Shown: one piece after another, positions 35,553 through 44,117 of the stretch
Layout of the letters: each line of letters starts with the position of its first letter
Numbering within the stretch: the first letter of the stretch is position 1
NCBI RefSeq assembly: GCF_037083825.1
Contig: NZ_JBAPLU010000002.1
Location: forward strand, 1-64,000
Direction of reading: 5' to 3'
DNA from: Klenkia sesuvii
GTDB taxonomy: Bacteria; Actinomycetota; Actinomycetes; Mycobacteriales; Geodermatophilaceae
Length of the DNA: 64,000 bases
Notes under the pieces: generated by a model
Seen by the model: only the letters and a program-made list of their open reading frames with translations
The model's database searches: none
Told to the model about the DNA's origin: nothing
Made by a program: the position numbers and the translations under genes

Positions 35553-35566
35553 TGTGAGCGCTATCA
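35553..35566 (+). promoter_or_regulatory. LacI-type operator between lacI-like gene and epimerase
   Basis: TGTGAGCGCTATCA matches 12 of 14 bases of the palindromic actinobacterial LacI-family operator TGTGAGCGCTCACA. It lies 38 bases upstream of the epimerase start and 158 bases upstream of the regulator gene, in the divergent promoter region. Confidence 0.65.
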
Positions 35567-35603
35567 GACTGCGCTTCTCCCCCTGCCGTCGAGAGGTCAC
35601 CGC

Positions 35604-36524
35604 ATGAGCACCGCACGCCCGACCGGCGCGCAGCACGAGCTGGTCCGTGGTGATGTGCGAGCCGTCGTCACCGAGGTGGGCGGCGGGCTGCGCAGCCTGA
35701 CGGTCGACGGCCGCGACCTCGTCGTGGGGTTCCCGGCCGACGCCGTCCGCCCGCTGTACCGGGGGTCGGTGCTGGCGCCGTGGCCCAACCGCGTCGCCGA
35801 CGGCCGCTGGACCTCCGACGGTGCCGTGCAGCACCTGGCGCTGACCGAACCCGACCGGGGCAACGCCCTGCACGGGCTCACCTGCTGGAGCGCGTGGCAG
35901 GTCGTGGACCGCTCGGCGTCGACGATCCGGCTGGGCACGCGCATCTGGCCGCAGCAGGGGTGGCCGCACGCGCTCGACGTCGTCGTCGGCTACGAGCTGA
36001 CCGACTCCGGGCTGCGCTGGACCGTCGAGGGCCACAACCCGGGTGGCACCCCCGCTCCCTGGGGCAGCTCGGTGCACCCCTACCTCGTGCCGGGGCCGGG
36101 CCGGGTCGACGACTGGGAGTTCCAGGTGGACGCGGCCCAGGTGCTCACCGTCGACGACGCGCGGCTGCTGCCCACCGGCCTGGTCGACGTCGGCTCCACC
36201 GACCTGGACTTCCGCACGCGGCGGTCCCTGCGCGGGGTGGCCGTCGACCACGCCTACACCGGCCTGGGGTCGACCGAGCGGGCCACCGCCAGCGTGTGGG
36301 CGGCCGACGGCGGCGGGGTGGCGATGCACTGGTCGCCGGCGTCCCTGCCGTGGGTGCAGGTCCACACCGCCGACCGCCCCGACCCCGCCGACGACCGCGT
36401 CGGGCTGGCCGTCGAGCCCATGACCTGCCCGCCCGACGCCCTGAACTCGGGCACCGACCTCGTCGTCCTGGCGCCCGGGCAGTCGCACACCGCCGCCTGG
36501 GAGATCGAGGCGCTGCAGCCGTAG
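35604..36524 (+). CDS. Aldose 1-epimerase family protein
   Basis: 306 residues. Substrate and catalytic motifs: VLAPWPNRVADGRW, GNALHGLTCWSAW (catalytic His), GSSVHPYLVPG (second His), and the C-terminal base region VGLAVEPMTCPPDALNSG (Glu). It interconverts alpha and beta anomers of hexoses before phosphorylation. GAGAGG precedes ATG 35604. Control by the divergent LacI-type repressor is likely. Confidence 0.88.
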   Translation: MSTARPTGAQHELVRGDVRAVVTEVGGGLRSLTVDGRDLVVGFPADAVRPLYRGSVLAPWPNRVADGRWTSDGAVQHLALTEPDRGNALHGLTCWSAWQVVDRSASTIRLGTRIWPQQGWPHALDVVVGYELTDSGLRWTVEGHNPGGTPAPWGSSVHPYLVPGPGRVDDWEFQVDAAQVLTVDDARLLPTGLVDVGSTDLDFRTRRSLRGVAVDHAYTGLGSTERATASVWAADGGGVAMHWSPASLPWVQVHTADRPDPADDRVGLAVEPMTCPPDALNSGTDLVVLAPGQSHTAAWEIEALQP

Positions 36525-36535
36525 CGTCACCGGGC

Positions 36536-36934
36536 ATGGACCTGCCCCCGGCGCTGCTGGACCTGCTCCGCTCGCCCGCCCCCTGCTTCATCGCGACGCT
36601 GATGCCCGACGGCGGGCCGCAGATGACCCAGACCTGGGTCGACGTCGACGAGCACGGGCGCATCGTGGTCAACACGGTCGCCGGCTTCCAGAAGGTGCGC
36701 AACGTCGAGCGCGACCCCCGGGTGGCGCTGAACATCGCCGACCCCGCCGACCCGTCGCGTTACTTCGGGGTGCGCGGCCGCGTCGTCGGCATCACCGCCG
36801 AGGGCGCCGTCGAGCACATCGAGGCACTCTCCCGGAAGTACACGGGCGGGCCCTACCCCTGGTACGGCGGCCGCGACCAGCAGCGCCTCGTCGTGACCAT
36901 CGAGGCCGACTCGGTGCACTCCCCGCAGGGCTGA
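36536..36934 (+). CDS. PPOX-class F420-dependent oxidoreductase
   Basis: 132 residues, split-barrel FDOR-B type (TIGR03618 group). ATLMPDGGPQMTQTWVDVDEHGRIVVNT at the N-terminus, KVRNVERDPRVALNIADP in the middle and YFGVRGRVVGITAEGA later give the family pattern; the Lys-x-x-N-x-x-R-x-P region binds the cofactor phosphate. Cofactor is likely F420 (or FMN), substrate unknown. It starts 11 bases after the epimerase stop and may be read through from it. Confidence 0.83.
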   Translation: MDLPPALLDLLRSPAPCFIATLMPDGGPQMTQTWVDVDEHGRIVVNTVAGFQKVRNVERDPRVALNIADPADPSRYFGVRGRVVGITAEGAVEHIEALSRKYTGGPYPWYGGRDQQRLVVTIEADSVHSPQG

Positions 36935-36951
36935 CCCCGCACACTGGCCGC

Positions 36952-37476
36952 GTGCCGTTCCTGTCCCGTCCGCACGTCGAGCAGCTCGACGACGGCGACT
37001 GGGCGCTGACAGAGCCCCTGGTCTACGCCGGCCGCGCCGACCGCTGGGTGGTGCCGACCGGTTTCGTCTCCGACCTCGCCTCGGTGCCGGTACCGGTGCG
37101 GTGGCTCATCCCCACGAACGGGCCGTGGACGGCGGCCGCGATCGTGCACGACTGGTTCTGCGACGTCGGCATCGCCGCCGGGGTGATCAGCAGCCGTGAC
37201 GCCGACGGCGTGTTCCGCCGCATGTGCCGGGAGCTGCGGACGCCGGTGCTGCGCCGCTGGCTCATGTGGGCCGGCGTGCGGTGGGGTGCGGTGGTCAACC
37301 CGGTGCGGCGACCGGGCTTCGTCCGTGACCTGCCGGCCGTGCTGGCGATCTCGGTGCTCGCCGTCCCGCTGGTGCTGCCCGTGTCGGTCGTCGTGGGCGT
37401 CGGGTTGGCCGTCGACGCCGTCGTGGACCGGCTGCTGGGGCTGGCGCTGCGGGTGACCGGTCGCCCCGGGGCCTGA
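36952..37476 (+). CDS. DUF1353 membrane-associated protein
   Basis: 174 residues. The DUF1353 core is VPTGFVSDLASVP followed by AAIVHDWFCDVG and the conserved D-A-D-x-x-F/M pattern (SRDADGVFRRMC). Unusually a hydrophobic C-terminal segment of about 45 residues (AVLAISVLAVPLVLPVSVVVGVGLAVDAVV) is present. The domain is common in phages and bacteria; function unknown. Seventeen bases after the PPOX gene on the same strand. Confidence 0.8.
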   Translation: MPFLSRPHVEQLDDGDWALTEPLVYAGRADRWVVPTGFVSDLASVPVPVRWLIPTNGPWTAAAIVHDWFCDVGIAAGVISSRDADGVFRRMCRELRTPVLRRWLMWAGVRWGAVVNPVRRPGFVRDLPAVLAISVLAVPLVLPVSVVVGVGLAVDAVVDRLLGLALRVTGRPGA

Positions 37477-37478
37477 GC

Positions 37479-37904
37479 TCACACCAGCCCGGCCAGGCGG
37501 TAGAGCACGAGGGACCCGGCGACCGCGACGTTCAGGCTCGACCCGGTGCCGAGCATCGGGTTCTCCACGGCGAGCTCGACCAGGTCGAGGGCCTCGGGCG
37601 GGATCCCGGTCTGTTCGTGGCCGAGGACCACGACGGTGCGCCCGCGGGCGGCCGGCAGGTCGCCCAGCCGCACCGACTCGTCGGTGAGCTCCACCCCGAG
37701 GCAGGCGCCGACGGCGTCGGCCGTGCGCAGCAGCATGCCGAGGTTGGCCCCGTGCATCGGCCACAGGGGTGCGGCGACGAGGTGGTCCCAGCAGCGGTGG
37801 GCCGTCCCCGGCGCTGCCGGCGCAGTTCTCGGGGCGGCGTGAGCCGCGGGGCGCTCACCGTGCGGTGGTGGTGCTCTCCATGGGGACGGCGCTTCGCGGC
37901 GCAC
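37479..37904 (-). CDS. TrmH/SpoU-family RNA 2'-O-methyltransferase
   Basis: 141 residues. SPOUT motifs: HGANLGMLLRTADAVGA (motif 1), VVVLGHEQTGIPPEAL (motif 2) and ENPMLGTGSSLNVAVAGSLVLYRL (motif 3) that bind SAM in the trefoil knot. Residues 1-35 are a Pro/Arg-rich extension lacking family similarity, so the real start could be further in. The usual target is ribose 2'-O of tRNA, but the substrate here is unknown. Convergent with the DUF1353 gene, 2 bases apart. Confidence 0.8.
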   Translation of the reverse strand: MRREAPSPWRAPPPHGERPAAHAAPRTAPAAPGTAHRCWDHLVAAPLWPMHGANLGMLLRTADAVGACLGVELTDESVRLGDLPAARGRTVVVLGHEQTGIPPEALDLVELAVENPMLGTGSSLNVAVAGSLVLYRLAGLV

Positions 37905-38027
37905 CGGGGCCTTCGTCGGGGACCAGCACGCACCAGCCTACGACTGCCCTGGACCCCGGCTCACTCTTCGGGGTCCAGGCCTCGCGCGGCGGGGCGCCGC
38001 AGGCCGTCGACCGGGGATGATGGCGGC

Positions 38028-38228
38028 ATGGACTACCTGCGCCGCCTGCAGATGGAACGCCCTCTGCTCTACATGCTCGTCCTGCTGGTGGGCTTCTTCG
38101 TCGCCTTCCAGCTCATCCTCTTCGTCGCGCAGCTGATCCTGGGGCCCTTCGGGCTGCCCGGCTGGGCGCCGCTGGCGCTGGTGCTCGTGGTCGCGGTCGT
38201 CGTCGCCCGGCGGCAGAACTTGCGGTAG
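38028..38228 (+). CDS. Small two-helix membrane protein
   Basis: 66 residues: DYLRRLQMERPLLYML leads into helix 1 (MLVLLVGFFVAFQLILFVAQLIL), a short PFGLPGW turn, helix 2 (APLALVLVVAVVVA) and a basic end RRQNLR. No family recognised. ATG 38028 is preceded by GGGGATGATGG. Stands alone 103 bases before the next membrane protein gene. Confidence 0.6.
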   Translation: MDYLRRLQMERPLLYMLVLLVGFFVAFQLILFVAQLILGPFGLPGWAPLALVLVVAVVVARRQNLR

Positions 38229-38330
38229 CTGCCCGGTCGGGGTGTGGAGCCCGGATCACCGGGCACAGGAGGGGGGCACGCAACGTCTCGAACACCGGGG
38301 GCGACCGACCACCGTTCGAGAGGCACCACC

Positions 38331-38960
38331 ATGACCGCGGACAGCGGCGCCCACCCCGTGGGCGACGACCAGACCACGACCACCCGTCACGAGCACGTCG
38401 GCGGCCAACGCGTCGGGGTGCGCGACCGGCAGGTCGCCGTCCCGCCGCGACAGGACCGGGTGCGCTGGGGACCGGTGTGGGCCGGCCTCGTGGTCGCCCT
38501 GCCGACCTTCCTGCTCATCGAGGTCATCACCCTCGCGCTGGGGTGGTGGGACATCACCGAGCAGGACGGCACCGAGGCCGGCGTGATCAGCGGCATCGCC
38601 GGCCTGGTCGCGTTCTTCCTCGGTGGTCTCACCGCCGGGGCCAGCTCGACGTGGCGCGGGGTCGACGACGGCCTGCTGCACGGCATCCTCGTCTGGGCTG
38701 CCGGCATCGTGGCCATCCTCGGCCTGGCACTCCTGGGCGGTGGCGCGCTGCTCGGGCCGCTGTCGCGGGTCGTCGACGACATCGGCGCCATCGGGACGCC
38801 GGACGTCGACCCCGCGCAGGCCGCCGACGCCGTCACCTCGAGCGCGAGCTGGGCCTCCCTCGGCCTGGGTCTGGCGTTCATCGCCTCGGCCCTCGGTGGC
38901 GTCGCGGGCGCGAAGATGTGGCCGTCGAAGCGGGACCGGGCCGGCGACACGGCGCGCTGA
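38331..38960 (+). CDS. Four-helix membrane protein of unknown function
   Basis: 209 residues. A polar N-terminus (1-45) is followed by four hydrophobic segments: VWAGLVVALPTFLLIEVITLALGW, GVISGIAGLVAFFLGGLTAGA, LLHGILVWAAGIVAILGLALLGGGAL and SWASLGLGLAFIASALGGVAGAKMW. The WAG..VAL...LL...LG...G and F.GG..AG patterns recall YrzE/TIGR04086-like proteins, but I make no assignment. GAGAGG precedes ATG 38331. Confidence 0.65.
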   Translation: MTADSGAHPVGDDQTTTTRHEHVGGQRVGVRDRQVAVPPRQDRVRWGPVWAGLVVALPTFLLIEVITLALGWWDITEQDGTEAGVISGIAGLVAFFLGGLTAGASSTWRGVDDGLLHGILVWAAGIVAILGLALLGGGALLGPLSRVVDDIGAIGTPDVDPAQAADAVTSSASWASLGLGLAFIASALGGVAGAKMWPSKRDRAGDTAR

Positions 38961-38990
38961 CCGTCGTCCGGGTCGGTCGTCGGTGAGCCG

Positions 38991-40367
38991 CTACCGGCCG
39001 AGCAGGTCGTCCAGCCGACCGTCCGCGGCCAGCTCGCCCAGCCAGGCCACCGCGCCGTCCCGGTCGCTGAACAGGCCCTCGTCCTGGGCGGTGAGGGCCG
39101 CGTCCAGGACGGCACGGAACGACGGACCCGGCACGAGGCCGAGGGCGACCAGGTCGGCACCCCGCAGCAGGGGCCGGCCCGGACGTCGATCCACCCCGGC
39201 CGAGGCGGCGACCTCCACCCAGGCGGTGGTCGGGTTGGGGCCCGAGCCGGCGCCGCGCCCGGCGTGATCGGCGCCGCAGACCAGCGACCACTCGACCATC
39301 GTGGCGGGGACCAGGCGGCGGGCCAGCCGGCGTACGGCTGCCCGGCTCGGTCCCCGCGTCGCCGTCGTCGCCACCATGTGCTCGCGCACCACCGGGACGA
39401 CGCGGTCCACCACGCCCGCCGGCGCGCCGAGGGCGGTGAGCAGACCCCGGGCAACCTCGGCCCCGGCCTCGGCGTGGCCGTGGGAGGTGATGCGGCCGTC
39501 GGCCCGCACCTGCGTGTGGGTGGCCTTGCCGACGTCGTGCAGCAGCGCGCCGAGCACGACGACGGTGCGGTCGTCACCGGTCAGCCCGGCCTCGTCGGCC
39601 AGCACAGCGGCAGCGTCCCCGGCCAGTGCGGAGTGGGTCAGGACATCACCCTCGGGGTGCCAGCGCGGGTCCTGCGGCACCCCGGCGAGCCGGGCCAGCT
39701 GCGGCACGTGGGCGAGCCAGCCCGTCGCCTCGAGCGCGACGACCGCCGCGCTCAGGTGCCGGCCGGTCTCGCTGATCCCCCGCCACTCGCCCCAGACCCG
39801 CTCGACCGGCAGGCCCTCGAACGGCAGCGTGCGGCACAGCTCGGCGGTCTCCGGCGCGAGCCGGAACCCGAACCGGGCCGCGAACCGGACGCCGCGCAGC
39901 ACCCGCAGCGGGTCGTCGCCGAAGCCGGGCCCGGTGTGCCGGAGCACCCCGTCGCGCAGGTCGGCCACCCCGCCGACGGCGTCCAGCAGCTGCCCGGTGA
40001 GCGGGTCGACCATCAGCGCGTTCATCGTGAAGTCGCGTCGGCGGGCGGCGTCCTCGGGCCGGGTGCCCGGGCCGGTCGAGGGCACGGCGACGTCGAGGTC
40101 CTCGCCGTCCCGACGCACCTTGAGGACGGCGAACGAGCGGCCCACCTCGTCGACCCGGCCGACGGTCTGCAGCGCGTGGCGCAGGTCGTCGAGCCCGAGG
40201 CCGAACACCTCGAGGTCGACGTCCTTCGGCGTGCTGCCGGGCGCCAGCAGGGCGTCGCGCACGCAGCCGCCCACGAGGTAGGGCCGACCGCCCGCCGCGC
40301 TGATCGCCCGCACCGCCGCGGTGGTCGCGTCGCTGAGCGGGAAACCGGCTGTCTGCACCGTGGTCAC
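38991..40367 (-). CDS. CCA tRNA nucleotidyltransferase-like protein with HD domain
   Basis: 458 residues. Pol-beta head: PYLVGGCVRDALLAPG, KDVDLEVFG (DxD), DFTMNALMVDPLTG and GDDPLRVLRGVRFAARFGF, the class II CCA/poly(A) polymerase motifs. An HD hydrolase domain follows (VVLGALLHDVGKATHTQ, ITSHGHAEAGAEVARGL). It adds or repairs 3'-CCA on tRNAs; actinobacteria usually have another CCA enzyme near the origin, so this may be a second or specialised copy. Divergent by only 18 bases from an RlaP-type nucleotidyltransferase. The tRNA-Ala at 41321 lacks an encoded CCA. Confidence 0.85.
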   Translation of the reverse strand: MTTVQTAGFPLSDATTAAVRAISAAGGRPYLVGGCVRDALLAPGSTPKDVDLEVFGLGLDDLRHALQTVGRVDEVGRSFAVLKVRRDGEDLDVAVPSTGPGTRPEDAARRRDFTMNALMVDPLTGQLLDAVGGVADLRDGVLRHTGPGFGDDPLRVLRGVRFAARFGFRLAPETAELCRTLPFEGLPVERVWGEWRGISETGRHLSAAVVALEATGWLAHVPQLARLAGVPQDPRWHPEGDVLTHSALAGDAAAVLADEAGLTGDDRTVVVLGALLHDVGKATHTQVRADGRITSHGHAEAGAEVARGLLTALGAPAGVVDRVVPVVREHMVATTATRGPSRAAVRRLARRLVPATMVEWSLVCGADHAGRGAGSGPNPTTAWVEVAASAGVDRRPGRPLLRGADLVALGLVPGPSFRAVLDAALTAQDEGLFSDRDGAVAWLGELAADGRLDDLLGR

Positions 40368-40385
40368 TCTGGGAGTGTGACGGCC

Positions 40386-41252
40386 GTGTCAGCCCGGATT
40401 CCGTCGTCGGTCGTGCTCGGGGACCGGTCGCTGTCGGCCGGGTTCGACCACCCCCACGCCTCGGAGGAGGCCCGGCGGATCGCCGAGGAGGGCACGATCC
40501 TGAGGGTGCAGGTCGGGTCCGGGGTGCACGGGACGTTGATCGGCGGGCAGGACGACCGCGACGAGATGGGCATCTGCCTGGAGCCGCCGCAGTACGTGAC
40601 CGGGGTGGCCCGCGTGGGTGAGGGGATCCCGTTCGAGCAGTACCAGCGGCACACCGTGTGGGACCGGCCCGGTGGGCTGGCGAACCGGTCGGGGGCCGGG
40701 GACCTGGACGTCGTCGTGTACTCGGCGCGGAAGTGGGCGCGGCTGGCGCTGGCCGGCAACCCGACGGTCCTGCTGCTGCTGTTCGTCCCCGACGCCGAGG
40801 TGGTGCACCGCGACGAGGCGGGCGCGGAGCTGGTCGACAACGCGCACCGCTTCGTGTCGCGGCTGGCTGCCGACCGGTTCCTGGGCCACCTGGCCGGCCA
40901 GCGCGGGGCCATGACCGGCGAGGTGGGCGCGCACACCAACCGCCCCGAGCTGGTGGCGCTGCACGGCTACGACACCAAGTACGCGATGCACGCGCTGCGG
41001 CTGGGGGTGCAGGGTGTCGAGCTGCTGACCACCGGCCGGATCACGCTGCCGGTGCCCGAGCCCGACCGGTCGTACCTGCGCGCCGTGCGCCGCGGCCAGG
41101 TGCCGTTGGCCGAGGTGGTCGCCGCCGTCGACGCCGCCGAGCAACGGCTCATCGCGCTGCGGGAGGGCTCGACCGTGCCCGACCAGCCCGACCAGGCGTG
41201 GGTGGATGCCTGGCTGCACCGCAGCTACCTGGCCCACTGGGCCCGCAGCTGA
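40386..41252 (+). CDS. RlaP-type predicted nucleotidyltransferase
   Basis: 288 residues, PF10127. The nucleotidyltransferase signature is ILRVQVGSGVHGTLIGGQDDRDEMGIC: GS followed by D-x-D/E-x-G at the right spacing. DLDVVVYSARKWARLALAGNPTVLLLLFVP supplies the third acidic residue. C-terminal helices carry TNRPELVALHGYDTKYAMHALRLG. Substrate unknown; relatives are associated with RNA ligases. GGGAG precedes; GTG 40377 or 40386 are possible starts. Divergent from the CCA-type enzyme. Confidence 0.8.
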   Translation: MSARIPSSVVLGDRSLSAGFDHPHASEEARRIAEEGTILRVQVGSGVHGTLIGGQDDRDEMGICLEPPQYVTGVARVGEGIPFEQYQRHTVWDRPGGLANRSGAGDLDVVVYSARKWARLALAGNPTVLLLLFVPDAEVVHRDEAGAELVDNAHRFVSRLAADRFLGHLAGQRGAMTGEVGAHTNRPELVALHGYDTKYAMHALRLGVQGVELLTTGRITLPVPEPDRSYLRAVRRGQVPLAEVVAAVDAAEQRLIALREGSTVPDQPDQAWVDAWLHRSYLAHWARS

Positions 41253-41281
41253 CCCACCCCCTGGTGAGCCGGGGACGACGA

Positions 41282-41309
41282 AGGCCGCCCTCCTGGTGGA
41301 GGACGGCCT
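41282..41309. terminator. Bidirectional hairpin between RlaP-type gene and tRNA-Ala
   Basis: Twelve-base arms (AGGCCGCCCTCC / GGAGGACGGCCT) pair at 11 positions around a TGGT loop. It follows the RlaP-type gene on the plus strand and the tRNA on the minus strand. Confidence 0.65.
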
Positions 41310-41320
41310 GGTCGATCGGG

Positions 41321-41393
41321 TGGAGCTGAGGGGACTCGAACCCCTGACCCCCACACTGCCAGTGTGGTGCGCTACCAGCTGCGCCACAGCCCC
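41321..41393 (-). tRNA. tRNA-Ala (anticodon GGC)
   Basis: The minus strand folds into a complete cloverleaf of 73 bases: acceptor GGGGCTG/CAGCTCC including the G3-U70 alanine identity pair, D-arm GCGC...GCGC, anticodon stem CCACA/TGTGG with loop CTGGCAG (anticodon GGC), and T-arm AGGGG-TTCGAGT-CCCCT. The discriminator is A. The next bases are CCC, so the 3' CCA is not encoded. Confidence 0.95.
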
Positions 41394-41460
41394 TTGCGAC
41401 CCGGTCTGGTGCGTCCGAGCCGTTGACAACCATACAGTCCCCCGACGGCCTCCTCGGAGG

Positions 41461-41497
41461 GGGGTCCCGGTCACCGGCGTGTCATGACCGGGACCCC
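41461..41497 (-). terminator. Terminator of the kdp operon
   Basis: Perfect 13-bp inverted repeat (GGGGTCCCGGTCA, 41461-41473, against 41485-41497) with an 11-base loop, starting 8 bases beyond the kdpC stop. There is no T-run. Confidence 0.8.
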
Positions 41498-41505
41498 GCG
41501 CGGCC

Positions 41506-42093
41506 TCAGCCGACGGCCTGGTCCAGGGCCAGGTTGAGGTCCAGGACGGCGACGTACGGCGCACCGATGAAGCCCAGGTCGCGGCCGTGGGTGGCGGCGG
41601 AGACCAGCGCCTGCACCTCCGATGGGGAGACTCCGCGAGCCGACGCCACCCGGTCGACCTGGATCGCCGCGTAGGCCGGCGAGATGCCGGGGTCCAGGCC
41701 CGACGCCGACGTGGTCACCGCGTCGTCCGGGACCTGGTCCTCGGGCACCCCGTTGAACGCGGCCACCTCCGCACGCCGGGAAGCCACCGCGTCGGCCAGC
41801 TCGGGCGACGACGGCCCGAGGTTCGACCCGCCCGACGCGGCGCCGTCCCAGTCCCCCGCCGACGGCCGGGACTGGAAGTACTGCGGCAGCGGCGCACCGG
41901 ACGCGTCCACGAAGCCCTGGCCGAGCAGCGACGAACCGACCACCGTGCCGTCGGCCGACGTCACGAGCGAGCCGTCGGCGCGGGAAGGTGCCACGACCTG
42001 GGCGACGCCGGTCATGAGCAGCGGGTAGGCCAGGCCCAGCACCACCGTCGCGAGCAGCAGGGCACGGACCGAGGCGAGCAGTTGACGAGTCAT
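41506..42093 (-). CDS. kdpC: Potassium-transporting ATPase subunit C
   Basis: 195 residues. One N-terminal membrane helix (ALLLATVVLGLAYPLLMTGVAQV) and the conserved periplasmic part: GSLLGQGF-like SSLLGQGFVD, PQYFQSRPSA, SGGSNLGPSSPEL, TTSASGLDPGISPAYAAIQVDRVASARG. KdpC stabilises the KdpFABC complex and helps ATP binding. ATG 42093 shares one base with the kdpB stop (TGATG); GTG 42096 is one codon earlier. Last gene of the operon. Confidence 0.95.
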   Translation of the reverse strand: MTRQLLASVRALLLATVVLGLAYPLLMTGVAQVVAPSRADGSLVTSADGTVVGSSLLGQGFVDASGAPLPQYFQSRPSAGDWDGAASGGSNLGPSSPELADAVASRRAEVAAFNGVPEDQVPDDAVTTSASGLDPGISPAYAAIQVDRVASARGVSPSEVQALVSAATHGRDLGFIGAPYVAVLDLNLALDQAVG

Positions 42094-44117
42094 CACGAGA
42101 TCCCAGGAAGCAGAGACACGAGCAGGTCGATGGCCTTGATCCCGACGAAGGGCAGCACCACGCCGCCGACGCCGTAGACCAGGAGGTTGCGCGAGAGCAG
42201 CGCGGACGCCGTCCCGGGCCGGTACCGCACACCGCGGAGGGCGAGCGGCACGAGCGCCACGATGATCAGCGCATTGAATATGACCGCCGACAGGATCGCC
42301 GACTCCGGCGAGTGCAGGCGCATCACGTTCAGCAGGTCCAGGCCCGGGAAGACGGGCGCGAACATCGCCGGCAGGATCGCGAAGTACTTCGCCAGGTCGT
42401 TGGCGATGGAGAACGTGGTCAGCGAACCGCGGGTGATGAGCAGCTGCTTGCCGATGGCCACGATCTCGATGAGCTTCGTCGGGTCGCTGTCGAGGTCGAC
42501 CATGTTGCCGGCCTCCTTCGCCGCCGACGTCCCGGTGTTCATCGCGACGCCGACGTCGGCCTGGGCGAGCGCGGGCGCGTCGTTGGTGCCGTCCCCGGTC
42601 ATCGCGACCAGCCGGCCACCCTCCTGCTCCTTCGCGATCAACGCCAGCTTGTCCTCCGGCGTCGCCTCGGCCAGGACGTCGTCCACCCCTGCCTCGGCGG
42701 CGATCGCCCGGGCGGTGGCCTCGTTGTCGCCGGTGATCATCACGGTGCGGATGCCCATGCGGCGCAGCTCGTCGAAGCGCTCGCGCATCCCGGGCTTCAC
42801 GACGTCCTTCAGCTCGATCACGCCGAGCACCCGAGCGCCGTCCGAACCGTTCTCCGCCAGCACCAGCGGCGTGCCGCCGGCGGTCGAGATGTCGGTGACC
42901 GTCGGTCCGACGGCGTCGTCCACCGAACCCCCGAGCGAGCGCACCCAGGCCTGCACCGCCCCGGCCGCACCCTTGCGCAGCTGGCGACCACCGGGGAGGT
43001 CGACCCCGCTCATGCGGGTCTGCGCGGTGAACTCCACGAACGCAGCGCCCGCCGGGCGGTCCACCGCTCCCCCACCGAGGACGACGACCGAGCGGCCCTC
43101 CGGGGTCTCGTCGGCCGACGACGCGAGGACGGCGGCGCGGGCCACCTCGTCGTCGGACGCCGCACCGACCGGCACGAAGCGCGCGGCCTGCCGGTTGCCC
43201 AGCGTGATCGTGCCGGTCTTGTCCAGCAGCAGCGTGCCGACGTCGCCGGCCGCCTCCACCGCCCGGCCGCTCATCGCCAGCACGTTGCGCTGCACCAGCC
43301 GGTCCATCCCGGCGATGCCGATCGCGCTCAGCAACGCACCGATGGTGGTCGGGATCAGGCAGACCACCAGCGCGATCAGCACGGTCAGGGACTGCCCGGC
43401 GCCGGAGTAGACCGCGATCGGCTGCAGCGTCACCACGGCCAGCAGGAACACGATGGTCAGCGAGCTGAGCAGGATGTTCAGCGCCACCTCATTCGGTGTC
43501 CGCTGCCGCGCCGCGCCCTCGACCAGCGCGATCATGCGGTCGACGAAGGTCTCGCCGGGCTTGCTGGTGATGACCACGACGATGCGGTCGGAGAGCACCG
43601 TCGTCCCGCCGGTCACCGCGCACCGGTCGCCGCCGGACTCGCGGATCACCGGCGCGGACTCCCCCGTGATCGCGGACTCGTCGACGCTGGCGATGCCCTC
43701 CACGACGTCGCCGTCCCCGGGGATCTGCTGCCCGGCGACCACGACCACCCGGTCGCCGGGGCGCAGGTCGGAGGCGGCCTTCTCGCGGCCGTCCTCCATC
43801 ACCGCGACCGCGGTGGTCCGCGCCCTGCGCAGCGAGGCGGCCTGCGCCTTGCCCCGCCCCTCGGCGACGGCCTCGGCGACGTTGGCGAACAGCACGGTCA
43901 GCCACAGCCAGACGGCGATGGCCCACCCGAACACCGACGGTTCCAGGACCGCCAGCACCGTGGAGAACACCGAGCCGACCCAGACCGTGAACACGACGGG
44001 CTGGCGCACCAGCCCGCGCGGGTCGAGCTTGCCGACGGCGCCGCGCAGCGCCGGGCCCCACTCGATGGTGGGCCGGGCCTGCGGGGGCGCAGGGGTCCGG
44101 TCCAGGACGGCGGTCAT
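42093..44117 (-). CDS. kdpB: Potassium-transporting P-type ATPase subunit B
   Basis: 674 residues. P-type ATPase hallmarks: TGES (151-154), phosphorylation site D299 in DKTGT, ELKDVVKPGMRERFDELRRMGIRTVMITGDN and MTGDGTNDAPALAQADVGVAMNTGT. The serine TGES-S162 phosphorylation-control region (TGESAPVIRESGG) is conserved. It hydrolyses ATP to drive K+ uptake through KdpA. ATG 44117 overlaps the kdpA stop by 4 bases. All motifs are intact, so the pump should be functional even though kdpDE nearby is destroyed. Confidence 0.97.
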   Translation of the reverse strand: MTAVLDRTPAPPQARPTIEWGPALRGAVGKLDPRGLVRQPVVFTVWVGSVFSTVLAVLEPSVFGWAIAVWLWLTVLFANVAEAVAEGRGKAQAASLRRARTTAVAVMEDGREKAASDLRPGDRVVVVAGQQIPGDGDVVEGIASVDESAITGESAPVIRESGGDRCAVTGGTTVLSDRIVVVITSKPGETFVDRMIALVEGAARQRTPNEVALNILLSSLTIVFLLAVVTLQPIAVYSGAGQSLTVLIALVVCLIPTTIGALLSAIGIAGMDRLVQRNVLAMSGRAVEAAGDVGTLLLDKTGTITLGNRQAARFVPVGAASDDEVARAAVLASSADETPEGRSVVVLGGGAVDRPAGAAFVEFTAQTRMSGVDLPGGRQLRKGAAGAVQAWVRSLGGSVDDAVGPTVTDISTAGGTPLVLAENGSDGARVLGVIELKDVVKPGMRERFDELRRMGIRTVMITGDNEATARAIAAEAGVDDVLAEATPEDKLALIAKEQEGGRLVAMTGDGTNDAPALAQADVGVAMNTGTSAAKEAGNMVDLDSDPTKLIEIVAIGKQLLITRGSLTTFSIANDLAKYFAILPAMFAPVFPGLDLLNVMRLHSPESAILSAVIFNALIIVALVPLALRGVRYRPGTASALLSRNLLVYGVGGVVLPFVGIKAIDLLVSLLPGIS

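Noticed and set aside
36952..37476. DUF1353 gene as evidence of a prophage
   Set aside because: No integrase, terminase, capsid or tail genes nearby and base composition matches the surroundings.
37861..38027. Additional small ORFs between the SpoU-type gene and the small membrane gene
   Set aside because: No ribosome-binding site, no hydrophobic or family pattern; nothing supported.
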